Source: Bradyrhizobium archetypum
GTDB taxonomy: Bacteria; Pseudomonadota; Alphaproteobacteria; Rhizobiales; Xanthobacteraceae
Length of the DNA stretch: 64,000 bases
Assembly: GCF_013114835.1 (NCBI RefSeq)
Contig: NZ_JAAVLW010000009.1
Location: 186,001-250,000 of the forward strand
Direction: 5' to 3'
Shown: piece after piece, positions 16,105 through 24,892 of the stretch
Layout of the letters: every line of letters starts with the position of its first letter
Numbering within the stretch: the first letter of the stretch is position 1
Program-made: the position numbers and the translations under genes
The notes under the pieces: model-generated
Database searches by the model: none
Told to the model about the DNA's origin: nothing
The model's input: only the letters and a program-made list of their open reading frames with translations

Positions 16105-16956
16105 ATGGCCTATCTCGCGCCTTCGGAATTCGTGACCAAGATGGTCGACGCCGGAGAATCCAAAATCTTCATGTCGACGCGCGATACGGTCATCCGCGCC
16201 TACATGGCCGGAGCGATCCTCGCGCTTGCCGCCGCTTTCGCGGTGACCATCAACGTGCAGACCGGTGTGCCGATCGTCGGCGCTGCGCTGTTTCCAGTCG
16301 GTTTCTGCATGCTCTATCTGCTTGGCTTCGACCTGCTCACCGGCGTGTTCGTGCTGGCGCCGCTGGCGCTGATCGACAAGCGCCCGGGCGTGACGCTCGG
16401 CGGCGTGCTGCGCAACTGGGGCCTCGTCTTCATCGGCAATTTCGCCGGCGCCTTCACGGTGGCGGTGATGATGGCGATCGTGTTCACCTTCGGCTTCTCC
16501 TCGCCGCCCGATAAGGTCGGACAGGTGATCGGCACCATCGGCGAGAGCCGCACCGTCGGTTACGCCAATCATGGCGCGGCCGGCATGCTGACGCTGTTCG
16601 TCCGCGGCATGCTCTGCAATTGGATGGTCTCGGCCGGTGTGGTGGGAGCTATGATCTCCACCCATGTCAGCGGCAAGGTGATCGCGATGTGGATGCCGAT
16701 CATGCTGTTTTTCTTCATGACCTTCGAGCATTCCATCGTGAACATGTTCCTGTTCCCGTCCGGCCTCCTGCTCGGCGGCAAGTTCACCTGGTGGGACTAC
16801 ATCTTCTGGAACGAGATCCCGACCGTCATTGGCAACCTTGTCGGCGGCCTCGCCTTCACCGGGCTGACGCTGTATGCGACCCACGTCAAGACCGGCCCGT
16901 CGCGCAACGCGTCGGCTGCGGCACCTTCGCGGCCGTCCTCGCGGATCGCCGCTTGA
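16105..16956 (+). CDS. Formate/nitrite transporter (FNT) family channel
   Basis: A 283-residue inner-membrane protein with about six hydrophobic segments, of the FocA/NirC family that passes formate, nitrite or related monovalent anions as a pentamer. Family stretches include GAALFPVGFCMLYLLGFDLL, NWGLVFIGNFAGA, GMLCNWMVS and FEHSIVNMFLFPSGLLLG. The start at 16105 follows AAAGGGGAAC. Given the sigma-54 promoter upstream, nitrite is the more likely substrate, but formate cannot be excluded. The kinase/phosphatase gene follows on the same strand. Confidence 0.93.
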   Translation: MAYLAPSEFVTKMVDAGESKIFMSTRDTVIRAYMAGAILALAAAFAVTINVQTGVPIVGAALFPVGFCMLYLLGFDLLTGVFVLAPLALIDKRPGVTLGGVLRNWGLVFIGNFAGAFTVAVMMAIVFTFGFSSPPDKVGQVIGTIGESRTVGYANHGAAGMLTLFVRGMLCNWMVSAGVVGAMISTHVSGKVIAMWMPIMLFFFMTFEHSIVNMFLFPSGLLLGGKFTWWDYIFWNEIPTVIGNLVGGLAFTGLTLYATHVKTGPSRNASAAAPSRPSSRIAA

Positions 16957-17018
16957 TCTTAAGATCATGATGGGCCTCTCCTCGCCAGGGGAGAGGCCCA
17001 TTGTCGTGAAAGCCGGGG

Positions 17019-18752
17019 ATGCCGCGCGAGCTGAAAATATCGGTCGGACAATTCTCCGATAAGGGAGCCAAGGAAACCAACCAGGATTTCCATGGCGTCC
17101 TGATCCCGGGCGAGCCGCTGCTCAGCCTCAAGGGCATTTCCATCGTGCTGGCTGACGGCATCAGCACGAGCAAGGTGAGCCGGGTCGCAGCGGAATCGGC
17201 GGTCAAGGGGTTTTTGACCGACTATTACTGCACTTCGGAGTCCTGGTCGGTGCGCACCTCGGCGCAGCGCGTGCTGGAGGCGACCAATTCCTGGCTGCAT
17301 TCGCAGACCCGCAGCCAGTATGCTTATGACAAGGACCGCGGCTACGTCTGTACGCTCTCCGCCATGGTCATCAAGTCGACCACGGCGCATCTCTTTCACA
17401 TCGGCGATTCCCGCATCTATCGTCTCTCCGGCAGCACGCTGGAGCAACTGACCAACGATCACCGCATCGTCATCTCCTCGCAGCAAAGCTATCTCGGGCG
17501 GGCCCTCGGCGTAAATCCGCAAATCGAGATCGACTACCAGATGCTGCGTATCGAGCCGGGCGACATCTTCGTGCTCGTGACCGACGGCATCTACGAGCAT
17601 CTCAGCGCGCGACGCATTGCAAAGGCGGTGAATGAAGGCGGCGCCGATCTCGACGCGGCCGCGAAGGAGATTGTCGACCAGGCTTTTGAAGCTGGCAGCA
17701 AAGACAACCTCACCGTCCAGATCGTCCGCGTCGACGAAGTGCCCGACGGCGCCGCGCGCGAAGTGTTCGCGCAGCCGCATGAACTGCCGCTGCCGCCGCT
17801 GCTGGAGGCGCGCACCGTGTTCGACGGCTACCGAATCGTCCGCGAGCTGCACGGCTCCAGCCGCAGCCACATCTATCTCGCCGTCGACATCGAAACCGAC
17901 GCGGTCGTGGCCATCAAGATCCCGTCGATCGATCTGCGGGACGATCCCGCTTACCTCAAGCGGTTCATGATGGAGGAATGGGTGGCGCGGCGGATCGACA
18001 GTCCGCATGTGCTGAAACCCTGCCTGCTGCAGCGCAAGCGCAACTTCCTCTATGTCGCGACCGAATATATCGACGGGCAGACGCTGACGCAGTGGATGAT
18101 CGACAATCCGAAGCCAAGCCTGGAAACCGTGCGCGGCATCGTCGAGCAGATCGCCAAGGGCTTGCGCGCCTTCCACCGCAAGGAGATGCTGCACCAGGAC
18201 ATCCGGCCCGACAACATCATGATCGACGCCACGGGTACGGTGAAGATCATCGATTTCGGGTCGACGAAAATCACCGGCGTCGTCGAGGCCGAGCCGTCAG
18301 GCATCCGCAACGACATTCTTGGCACCTTGCAATATACCGCGCCCGAATATTTTCTCGGCGAGCCGGCGACGACGCGTTCCGACCTGTTCTCCCTTGGCGT
18401 CATCACCTACCAGATGCTGACCGGAAAATTGCCCTATGGTGCGCAGATCGCCAAGGCGCGGACCCGGTCGCAATTCAACAAGCTGGTCTATCGTCCGGCG
18501 TCGCATGGCGACCGGGAATTGCCGCAGTGGATCGATGGCACGCTCGAAAAGGCGGTGCATCCCAATCCGCTCAAGCGCTACGACAGCTTTTCGGAATTTC
18601 TGTTCGATCTGCGCCATCCTAACGCGAACTATGTCAGCTCGTCGTCGACGCCGCTGATCGAGCGCAATCCGCTCCTGTTCTGGAAAAGCACGACGGTGGT
18701 GCTGGCGCTCGCCGTGATCGTGCTGCTGGCCATGCAGCACATGCATCGCTAG
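17019..18752 (+). CDS. PP2C phosphatase - Ser/Thr kinase fusion with C-terminal membrane anchor
   Basis: A 577-residue three-part protein. Residues 1-240 are a PP2C phosphatase with metal-site motifs ADG (45-47), HIGDSR (127-132), TDG (188-190) and KDNLT. Residues 265-535 are a protein kinase with VAIK (Lys300), catalytic HQDIRPDN (392-399; HQD replaces HRD) and DFG (412-414). One hydrophobic segment near 555-575 anchors it. The glycine-rich loop is degenerate (LHGSSRSHIYL). Similar fusions beside nitrite/nitrate transport genes are known in proteobacteria. It starts 62 bases after the FNT stop. Confidence 0.93.
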   Translation: MPRELKISVGQFSDKGAKETNQDFHGVLIPGEPLLSLKGISIVLADGISTSKVSRVAAESAVKGFLTDYYCTSESWSVRTSAQRVLEATNSWLHSQTRSQYAYDKDRGYVCTLSAMVIKSTTAHLFHIGDSRIYRLSGSTLEQLTNDHRIVISSQQSYLGRALGVNPQIEIDYQMLRIEPGDIFVLVTDGIYEHLSARRIAKAVNEGGADLDAAAKEIVDQAFEAGSKDNLTVQIVRVDEVPDGAAREVFAQPHELPLPPLLEARTVFDGYRIVRELHGSSRSHIYLAVDIETDAVVAIKIPSIDLRDDPAYLKRFMMEEWVARRIDSPHVLKPCLLQRKRNFLYVATEYIDGQTLTQWMIDNPKPSLETVRGIVEQIAKGLRAFHRKEMLHQDIRPDNIMIDATGTVKIIDFGSTKITGVVEAEPSGIRNDILGTLQYTAPEYFLGEPATTRSDLFSLGVITYQMLTGKLPYGAQIAKARTRSQFNKLVYRPASHGDRELPQWIDGTLEKAVHPNPLKRYDSFSEFLFDLRHPNANYVSSSSTPLIERNPLLFWKSTTVVLALAVIVLLAMQHMHR

Positions 18753-18756
18753 TTTT

Positions 18757-18860
18757 GTCATGCCCCGCGAAGGCGGGGCATCCAGTACTCCGTGTAGGCA
18801 GTTCGTTTTCACAATGTGCGCTGCGGCGTACTGGATCGCCCGTCGAGGCCGGGCGATGAC
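18757..18860. repeat. Palindromic repeat, family C copy 2
   Basis: TGTCATGCCCCGCGAAGGCG ... ATCCAGTACT faces GTACTGGATCGCCCG ... GGGCGATGAC. It lies 4 bases from one stop codon and 3 from the other, filling the gap between two convergent genes; the hairpin could terminate both. Confidence 0.85.
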
Positions 18861-18863
18861 AGC

Positions 18864-19649
18864 TCAATTCGCCGCGATCGGATCGAGCCCACTCTTGACG
18901 ATTTCGCCGCGCGCGGCCGGCGAGGCGAGGAACTTGATCAACGCCTTGCCCGCCTCGGGCTCTTTCGAAACGCTGGCAAGGCCCGCGGAAAACACCGTGA
19001 TCTTCTGCAACTCGTCCGGCAGCGGGCCGACGATATCGATGCCTTCCACCGGCTTCAATTCGCTCATCTGCTGGAAGCCGATCTCGGCCTCGCCATGGGC
19101 GACGATTTCACCGACTGGCGTTGCCGGAATCTTCCGCGCCTTGCCCTGCATCGCCTCCTTGATGCCGAGCTTGTCGAACATTTCGGTCGAAACGTAGACA
19201 CCGCTGGCGCTGTCGGAATAGGCGATGGTGTTCGCCGCGAGCAGGGCCCGTTTGACCGCGTCGGCCGTAGAGATATCGGGCTTCGGCGCGCCCGACTTCA
19301 CGGCAACCCCGATCGGCGATTTGACGAGATCGACCTTGCTGTCGCCGATCGCCTTGCCCTTCTTGACGAGATCGTCGAGCGCGTAGCCGACCATGATCAG
19401 GACGTCGGCAGGCTCACCCCGTTCCAGCCGCACCGGAATCGCATTGGTCGTCGTGCCCATCGACGGCCCATAGGCGGTGAGCACCTTGTGGCCGGTGGTA
19501 CGCTCAAATGCCGGCACCAGCGCCTTGTAGGCCGCCGTCAGCCCGCCCGAGATCATCACCCGCACCTCGGCGGCTGTGGCCGTGACGCTGAGCAGGAAGC
19601 TACCGATAATGGCGAGCGCAAGGGGGCGAAGAGTTGCAGAAAGTCGCAT
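18864..19649 (-). CDS. Substrate-binding protein, ModA-like
   Basis: A 261-residue periplasmic protein with a signal peptide ending TATAAE. The mature part is like molybdate/tungstate-type binding proteins (EVRVMISGGLTAAYKALVPAFE, GEPADVLIMVGYALDDLVKKGK, SPIGVAVKSG). In many such proteins near oxidoreductase genes the ligand is not molybdate. No permease or ATPase gene is adjacent, so a role in molybdate uptake is unproven. Confidence 0.85.
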   Translation of the reverse strand: MRLSATLRPLALAIIGSFLLSVTATAAEVRVMISGGLTAAYKALVPAFERTTGHKVLTAYGPSMGTTTNAIPVRLERGEPADVLIMVGYALDDLVKKGKAIGDSKVDLVKSPIGVAVKSGAPKPDISTADAVKRALLAANTIAYSDSASGVYVSTEMFDKLGIKEAMQGKARKIPATPVGEIVAHGEAEIGFQQMSELKPVEGIDIVGPLPDELQKITVFSAGLASVSKEPEAGKALIKFLASPAARGEIVKSGLDPIAAN

Positions 19650-19733
19650 TGATGATTCCTCCCGGACGACTCTTGAGCGGTCGTCCTTGGGAGAATGTTA
19701 GCGCGCGAAGAGGGAGGCGGCTAGTTCGACAAC

Positions 19734-19798
19734 GGCGGGTGCGCCCCCACCCGCCGTGCTCTACGAGCACGGCGACCTCCCCCGCAAGCGGGAGAGGT
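19734..19798. repeat. GC-rich inverted repeat
   Basis: It includes CCGTGCTC-tac-GAGCACGG as a perfect 8-base stem, and CCCCCACCC / CCTCCCCCGCAAGCGGGAG blocks like those at 4012-4134. It lies between the PHB depolymerase stop and the ModA-like start, both leftward. Confidence 0.65.
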
Positions 19799-19807
19799 GA
19801 CTACAGA

Positions 19808-21031
19808 TCACGCATTCACATGCACGAAATCCCGCAGCAGCGGATAGATCTCGTTGTTCCAGCGCTTGCCCGAGAACACGCCGTAATGGCCGACGCCGGC
19901 CTGCATGTGGTGCACCTTGCGATAGGTACGCACGCCGGTGCAGAGGTCCTGCGCCGCCAGCGTCTGGCCGGTCGAGCAGATGTCGTCCTTTTCGCCCTCA
20001 ACCGTCATCAAGCCCATGCGCCGGATCGCGGCCGGATCTACCAGCCGGCCGCGGTGCATCAGTTTGCCCTGCGGCAACAGATGCTCCTGGAACACGTCGC
20101 GCACGGTCTCGATATAGAATTCCGCCGGCAGGTCCATCACGGCGAAATACTCGTCGTAGAAGGTCTTGATAATTTGCGCCTTCTCCTTCTCGCCCTTGGC
20201 CAGATGATTGGCGAGGTCGATGTGTTGCTTGATGTGGCGCTCGAGGTTCATCGATACGAAGGCGGTGAGCTGCACGAAGCCGGGATAGACCTTGCGGAAC
20301 GCGCCCTTGCACTGCACCGGCACGTAGTTGATCAGGTTCTTCTCGAACCATCTGAGCGGCTTGCTCTTGGCGAATTGGTTGACCTTGGTCGGCTGGATCC
20401 GCGTGTCGATCGGCCCGGCCATCAGGGTCAGTGTTGCCGGCCGGGCAGGGTGATTATCCTCCGACATCACGGCGGCGGCAGCCAGCGCCGAGACCGACGG
20501 CTGGCAGATCGCCACCACGTGCGTGCGTGGGCCGATCTTGTCGAGGAAGGTGATGAGGTGGTCGGTGTAGTCCTCGAGGCCGAAGCGGCCATGGCCAAGC
20601 GGAATGTCGCGCGGATTGTGCCAGTCGGTGATGTAGACGTCGTGGTCCTGCAGCAGCGTCTTCACCGTGCCGCGCAGCAGCGTCGCGAAATGGCCCGACA
20701 TCGGCGCCACCAAGAGCAGCCGCGGCTGCTCGGGCGCGTTCTCCTTCCTGAAGTGCAGCAGTGAACCGAATGGTGTGGCGAAGGTGACTTCCTCGATCAC
20801 CTCCAGCTCCCGATTACCAACCGGCACGCTGTCGATGCCATAGGCCGGCCGGTCATAGGTGAGCGAAGAGCGCGAGATCAGTTCGAGCGAGGCAGCCAGC
20901 CGGCCAAACAGCCGGTCGGAGACGCCCTGCGGCACCAGATTGAGATATTTGAGTGCCGATGCTGCCCCGGTCCGCCATGGCGCCGTCAGGTCCATGTGGT
21001 TCTGATAGGCTTGGTACATCGTCGACATCAT
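19808..21031 (-). CDS. phaZ: Intracellular polyhydroxybutyrate depolymerase
   Basis: A 407-residue cytoplasmic alpha/beta hydrolase without a signal peptide that mobilises stored PHB. The nucleophile is Cys176 in VVAICQPSVSA, the Cys-type lipase box of the PhaZ1 group. Other family stretches are LLVAPMSGHFATLLRGTV, DVYITDWHNPRDIP and VEGEKDDICSTGQT near the catalytic Asp, with a late His in GVGHYGVFSGKRW. PHB is a major carbon store in rhizobia. No phaC, phaR or phasin gene is nearby. Confidence 0.94.
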   Translation of the reverse strand: MMSTMYQAYQNHMDLTAPWRTGAASALKYLNLVPQGVSDRLFGRLAASLELISRSSLTYDRPAYGIDSVPVGNRELEVIEEVTFATPFGSLLHFRKENAPEQPRLLLVAPMSGHFATLLRGTVKTLLQDHDVYITDWHNPRDIPLGHGRFGLEDYTDHLITFLDKIGPRTHVVAICQPSVSALAAAAVMSEDNHPARPATLTLMAGPIDTRIQPTKVNQFAKSKPLRWFEKNLINYVPVQCKGAFRKVYPGFVQLTAFVSMNLERHIKQHIDLANHLAKGEKEKAQIIKTFYDEYFAVMDLPAEFYIETVRDVFQEHLLPQGKLMHRGRLVDPAAIRRMGLMTVEGEKDDICSTGQTLAAQDLCTGVRTYRKVHHMQAGVGHYGVFSGKRWNNEIYPLLRDFVHVNA

Positions 21032-21206
21032 TCACGTCGGCCCCTGTCCCGCGAGGCCATGCAATATCGACGCCAGAGCGGGGGCGGCTGCCTCCAAAAC
21101 TGGCACGTGGTTTGCTGTGCAAAATCGCCGGCGCTCAGGGGCGGGCGGCGGCGCGGCCGGCTGCTCATACAAGGGCAGGGAACGTTCGCGCTTGAGGAAA
21201 GGCCAT

Positions 21207-21860
21207 ATGGCAAAGACCACACTGACCATCAGCAGCAAGAACTACTCATCCTGGTCGCTGCGCGGCTGGCTGCTGGCGAAATTCGCAGGCCTCGAATTCG
21301 AGGAGGTGGTCACCGCCCCGGACGATGCGGCGGCGCGGGCCGAAATCCTGCTGCTCTCGTCCTCGATCCTGGTGCCATGCCTGCGCCATGAGGGCGCCAC
21401 CATCTGGGACACGTTGGCGATTGCGGAATATCTCAACGAGATCAGGCCGGAGGCCGGGCTGTTGCCGGCGGATCGCATCCGGCGTGCACATTGCCGCTCG
21501 ATTTGCGGCGAAATCCATTCCGGCTTCACCACGTTGCGCGCCTCGCTGCCGGTCAACCTGAAGGGCCATTTCCCGGGCTTCAAGATCTGGTCGCGCGCGC
21601 AGGCCGATATCGACCGGGTCTGCACCATCTGGCGCGATTGCCTGAAAGTATCAGGCGGTCCGTTCCTGTTCGGTGCGCGCACCATGGCGGATGCCATGTA
21701 TGCGCCCGTGGTCACCCGCTTCATGACCTACGACGTGAAGCTCGAACCTGATCTCGCCGCCTACGCGGGTACCATCATGGCGATGCCCGAGATGCAGGAA
21801 TGGATCGAGGCCGCCAAGGCCGAGCCCACGGATATCGAAGAACTCGAGGTCGAATATTAG
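21207..21860 (+). CDS. Glutathione S-transferase family protein
   Basis: A 217-residue cytoplasmic protein with an N-terminal thioredoxin-like domain (TLTISSKNYSSWSLRGWLLA; SSILVPCL; IWDTLAIAEYLNE) and an all-helical C-terminal domain. The conserved cis-Pro and the Asp/Thr glutathione-binding residues are present. The start at 21207 has GAGGAAAGG upstream. The substrate is unknown. Confidence 0.92.
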   Translation: MAKTTLTISSKNYSSWSLRGWLLAKFAGLEFEEVVTAPDDAAARAEILLLSSSILVPCLRHEGATIWDTLAIAEYLNEIRPEAGLLPADRIRRAHCRSICGEIHSGFTTLRASLPVNLKGHFPGFKIWSRAQADIDRVCTIWRDCLKVSGGPFLFGARTMADAMYAPVVTRFMTYDVKLEPDLAAYAGTIMAMPEMQEWIEAAKAEPTDIEELEVEY

Positions 21861-22164
21861 GCAGGCCTGGCGATGCCTTGCCCGCCTGAAGGGCTTGGGC
21901 AACGGACCTTGCTCAAGCCGGTGCCAGCCCATGACCGGGCGCGGCCGCAGCATGGACGTCTTTCGCAGGGCTTTGAAACCGGATTCCCGCTTCCATCCAA
22001 GCGGTTCAGTGCAGCAATGCAGAACTTGTCGCCGCAGTGCAGCGCGGCTGGCGCGGATTTCGCATAGCCGCACGCAGGCGTGAACGCGACGATGCGAGGC
22101 TGCCGAAAATTTGGACGCACTCCGCTTGGCCGCGTTCTCGCGAACCGGAACCGTGGAGGCTTCA
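21861..22164. other. Intergenic region without recognised gene
   Basis: About 300 bases between the GST and cupin genes, both rightward. Several short frames are open on both strands, but none has a ribosome-binding site and recognisable product. No strong hairpin or known element was seen. Confidence 0.4.
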
Positions 22165-22599
22165 ATGAACAAGCAGGCCGTCGTCAGCAAATTCTCGCAC
22201 GTCAAACCCGGCGATACCGAGTTCAAGGGCGGAGGTCTGCGCGACTTCTTCCTATATCGCGATCTCGGCATCGCGGATGCCACCGGCGGGCAGGTGATCT
22301 GCCATCTGGTCAAGGCCAATCCCGACATGCCGCCTGAGGACGGCACCGGCTGGCATCGTCACGACTGCGAATTCCAGATCGTGATCATGACCAAGGGCTG
22401 GGCGCGCTTCATGTATGAGGACAAGCCGACCCTGGTGCAGGCCGGCGACGTCGTGCATCAGCGGCCGGGCATCACGCACTACCTGTTCGATTACTCCCCT
22501 GACATGGAGTATCTCGAAATCGTCTCACCGGCGGATTTCAAGACCGTCGACATGCCGCCGGCCACCGACAAGGTGCCGCCGGTAACGCCGTGGCGGTGA
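22165..22599 (+). CDS. Cupin-domain protein
   Basis: A 144-residue cytoplasmic protein with a single cupin barrel. Metal-site motifs are GWHRHDCEFQIVIMTKGWARF (first motif, with His, His, Glu) and GDVVHQRPGITHYL (second motif). The start at 22165 follows GTGGAGGC. Small cupins of this kind can be dioxygenases, isomerases or binding proteins; the sequence does not decide. It stands alone. Confidence 0.86.
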   Translation: MNKQAVVSKFSHVKPGDTEFKGGGLRDFFLYRDLGIADATGGQVICHLVKANPDMPPEDGTGWHRHDCEFQIVIMTKGWARFMYEDKPTLVQAGDVVHQRPGITHYLFDYSPDMEYLEIVSPADFKTVDMPPATDKVPPVTPWR

Positions 22600-22844
22600 C
22601 CGCCATGTCATCCCCCGAGGAGTTAACCCTTGTCGTCGGCCGCTGGCTGCGGCCGATTGTGGTCATGCTTGATGTTGTGCGCCGGCTGGGGCTGCTGCCG
22701 ACATCTAGCCGTGAACAACGGAGTACGACGCAAAATCACTGATTCGGGCGCGGTTCGTTCCGCCGGCGTTCCGAACCTTAACATTGCGCGCGTTCCCGTC
22801 GCATTCTGGCACAATGCGAGAGCAATCCGTTGTGCTTGCGATCG

Positions 22845-23060
22845 TCAGATCGCGCTGGAGCGCGGCAGCCGCCACCCGACCACGGTGGCCTCGACCATGC
22901 CGCCGGTCCTGTCATTGCGCCATCGACCATCGATCCAGCGGCACGCGAAGGGCAGTTGATAGGTTCCGCTGTGATCCTCGCAAAGAACTTCCAGCGGCAG
23001 GTCCGGCGGCGGGTTCCCGCTTCCGTCGAACTGCGCCAGCCGCTTTTCACGCGTTGCCAT
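22845..23060 (-). CDS. Small conserved hypothetical protein
   Basis: A 71-residue cytoplasmic protein that starts MATREKRLAQFDGSG and continues LPLEVLCEDHSGTYQLPFAC, ending with a TVVGWRLPR stretch. I have seen similar short proteins annotated as hypothetical in Bradyrhizobium. The ATG at 23060 has GGAG nine bases ahead, which decides against the longer frame starting at 23090. Function unknown. Confidence 0.6.
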   Translation of the reverse strand: MATREKRLAQFDGSGNPPPDLPLEVLCEDHSGTYQLPFACRWIDGRWRNDRTGGMVEATVVGWRLPRSSAI

Positions 23061-23255
23061 ACAATCAATCTCCACTGCCGCGGCACGCAAACGTCAGTTT
23101 GAGGCGCGCGGCTAAATCCATCCACCGTTAACGGGATGAAGCACACCGCTTGAATGAGGTATCAGTATGGTATCTCTGGGGACGGCAGCCTGCTTCGCGC
23201 AAATTGCCGTGATAGATGTTCCCGCTACGCTGGATGCCTTTGCAACGAGGATTTG

Positions 23256-23651
23256 ATGCTTGCTCCGATGGCCAGGCTCACTTTCGTCGCTTTCGCGCTG
23301 CTGACGGCTGCATGCCTTCGAACTGCTCGCGCGCAAGACGTTCCTGGCATTGAGATATGCACCGTCGAAAAGACCATGGAGCGGCGCACCTCCTGCCTGC
23401 AGAGCAATGTCGACTTCCTGCAGAAGACGATCACCAAGCTCACCACCGACCATCAACAGAAGATGGATGCCGCCAACCGCCAGATCGAGGCACTGAAGGC
23501 TGCAGTCATCAGCCTGCAGAAGGTTGTGGAAGAACTGAAGACCGCGCAGAGCAAAGCCGCGGAAGACGCGAAGAAGGCCGCCACGCCCGCGGCGAAGGAC
23601 GCAGCTCCCCCTGCAAAGGATACCGCGCCGGCAAAGGATGCCGCGAAGTAG
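23256..23651 (+). CDS. Secreted coiled-coil protein with Lys/Ala/Pro tail
   Basis: A 131-residue exported protein. The signal peptide ends TARAQD. Residues 45-95 form a likely coiled coil (VDFLQKTITKLTTDHQQKMD, QIEALKAAVISLQKVVEEL). The last 35 residues are Ala/Lys/Pro/Asp rich (KKAATPAAKDAAPPAKD), like a histone-H1-type tail. The start at 23256 follows GAGGATTTG. Two cysteines (in EICTVEK and TSCLQS) flank the start of the mature domain. Function unknown. Confidence 0.72.
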   Translation: MLAPMARLTFVAFALLTAACLRTARAQDVPGIEICTVEKTMERRTSCLQSNVDFLQKTITKLTTDHQQKMDAANRQIEALKAAVISLQKVVEELKTAQSKAAEDAKKAATPAAKDAAPPAKDTAPAKDAAK

Positions 23652-23663
23652 CGGCGATCGTGA

Positions 23664-24770
23664 TCACGACACGCGGTATTGCTCCATCACGGCCGTGTCC
23701 GGTTCATAGCCGATCCCGGGCCCCTGCGGCACCTCGACATCGCCGTTGGCATCGACATTGATGCGGCCCCGCCACAGGCATGCGGCACGCTTCATGGAGA
23801 ACACCTCGACAAAGCTCGCATCATCGCGCAGCGACATCAGTTGCAGCGTCGCCAGGAAGCCCGGTCCGAAATACGGCGAATGCGGCGCAAGCCTGACGCC
23901 AAGCTCGTCGGCAAGCGCTGTGACCTTCAGATATTCGGTGATGCCGCCGACCTTGATGACGGAGGGTTGTGCATGGCTCACTGCGCCGGCCTGCATCATC
24001 TGCCTGAACTGATGAACCGTGCAGGCGTTCTCGCCGGCCGCCACATGGAGCCCGCCTTTGGTCCGCACGTCGGCCAGCGTTGCGAAATCTTCCGGCGGCC
24101 AGACCGGCTCCTCGAGGAACATCGGCGCAGCGTCGCGGCAGGAATGCGCGAAGGCAATCGCATCCTCGCCATTCAGCGGACAGTTCAGGTCGACCATCAG
24201 CGGAATGCCGGGACCGATCGCCTGCCGCGCCGCGAAAACCGCAGGCGTTGTGGTCTCGTGCAATTTGATCGCCTTGTAGCCCTGTCGTAGCGCAGTCTCG
24301 CACTCGCGCGCGATCAGTTCGGGCTTGCCGATCCGCAGCAGGCTGGCATAAGCCGGAATTCGCGTCCGTCTGGCCTCGCCGATCAGCCGGTGCAACGGCA
24401 CGCCCTTCGCTTTGGCGGCAAGGTCCCACATCGCGATATCGAGCGCCGATATCGCAAACATCGTGATGCCATAGCGGCCGAACAGATGCAGGTTGCGTTG
24501 GATCTGCTCCATGAAAGCGGGAATGCCGGCCGCGTCGGGAACCTGCTGGCCCTGCGCCTGCGGCGCAATCATTTCCTCGATGGCAGTGGTACTGGTTCGC
24601 GGGCAGACATAGGCAAAGGCATCGCCCCAGCCGGTGAGGCCGGCGTCGGTCGAAACCTCGACCATGACGATTTCCAGTGCTGATATCGACGAAGCGCCCT
24701 GCCTGAAGCTCGCAACCCCCGCGTCATAGGGAATACGGATGTGGTGCGCCCGAACATTCGTGATGAGCAT
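23664..24770 (-). CDS. Enolase-superfamily (MR/MLE) enzyme with altered KxK motif
   Basis: A 368-residue cytoplasmic protein with the capping domain and TIM barrel of the mandelate racemase/muconate lactonising group. Metal ligands are placed at Asp194 (MVDLNC), Glu220 (FLEEP) and Glu247 (AAGEN), and a late His297 lies in APHSPY. The usual KxK pair reads Lys169-Leu-His171, so the second lysine is replaced by histidine. That argues against a standard racemase. The substrate is unknown. An AraC-type regulator is transcribed divergently just upstream. Confidence 0.9.
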   Translation of the reverse strand: MLITNVRAHHIRIPYDAGVASFRQGASSISALEIVMVEVSTDAGLTGWGDAFAYVCPRTSTTAIEEMIAPQAQGQQVPDAAGIPAFMEQIQRNLHLFGRYGITMFAISALDIAMWDLAAKAKGVPLHRLIGEARRTRIPAYASLLRIGKPELIARECETALRQGYKAIKLHETTTPAVFAARQAIGPGIPLMVDLNCPLNGEDAIAFAHSCRDAAPMFLEEPVWPPEDFATLADVRTKGGLHVAAGENACTVHQFRQMMQAGAVSHAQPSVIKVGGITEYLKVTALADELGVRLAPHSPYFGPGFLATLQLMSLRDDASFVEVFSMKRAACLWRGRINVDANGDVEVPQGPGIGYEPDTAVMEQYRVS

Positions 24771-24892
24771 GGCTACCCTCCAAAAACGCCGAAGGATACA
24801 TTGTCAGCGGCAGGATTGGAGAGCAAGGACTGTCAAATGAGGCGCGGAGCAACCGATCATAATGCGGTTGCTTCGCATGAAGGCTGTCAGTC

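Noticed and set aside
15913..17001. 362-codon open frame on the minus strand over the FNT region
   Set aside because: The opposite frame encodes a clear FNT membrane protein; this frame is His/Glu/Arg-rich noise.
18864..19649. Naming the ModA-like protein as molybdate-binding ModA
   Set aside because: No modB or modC gene is adjacent, and many ModA-like proteins bind other ligands, so only the fold is claimed.
22623..22814. 63-codon minus-strand frame ending in a polar QPQPAHNIKHDHNRPQP-type stretch
   Set aside because: No ribosome-binding site or plausible start lies near the polar part, and the upstream codons look non-coding.
22808..22825. TGGCACAATGCGAGAGC considered as a second sigma-54 promoter
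   Set aside because: The GG and the downstream GC are not ten bases apart and the TTGC part is absent.
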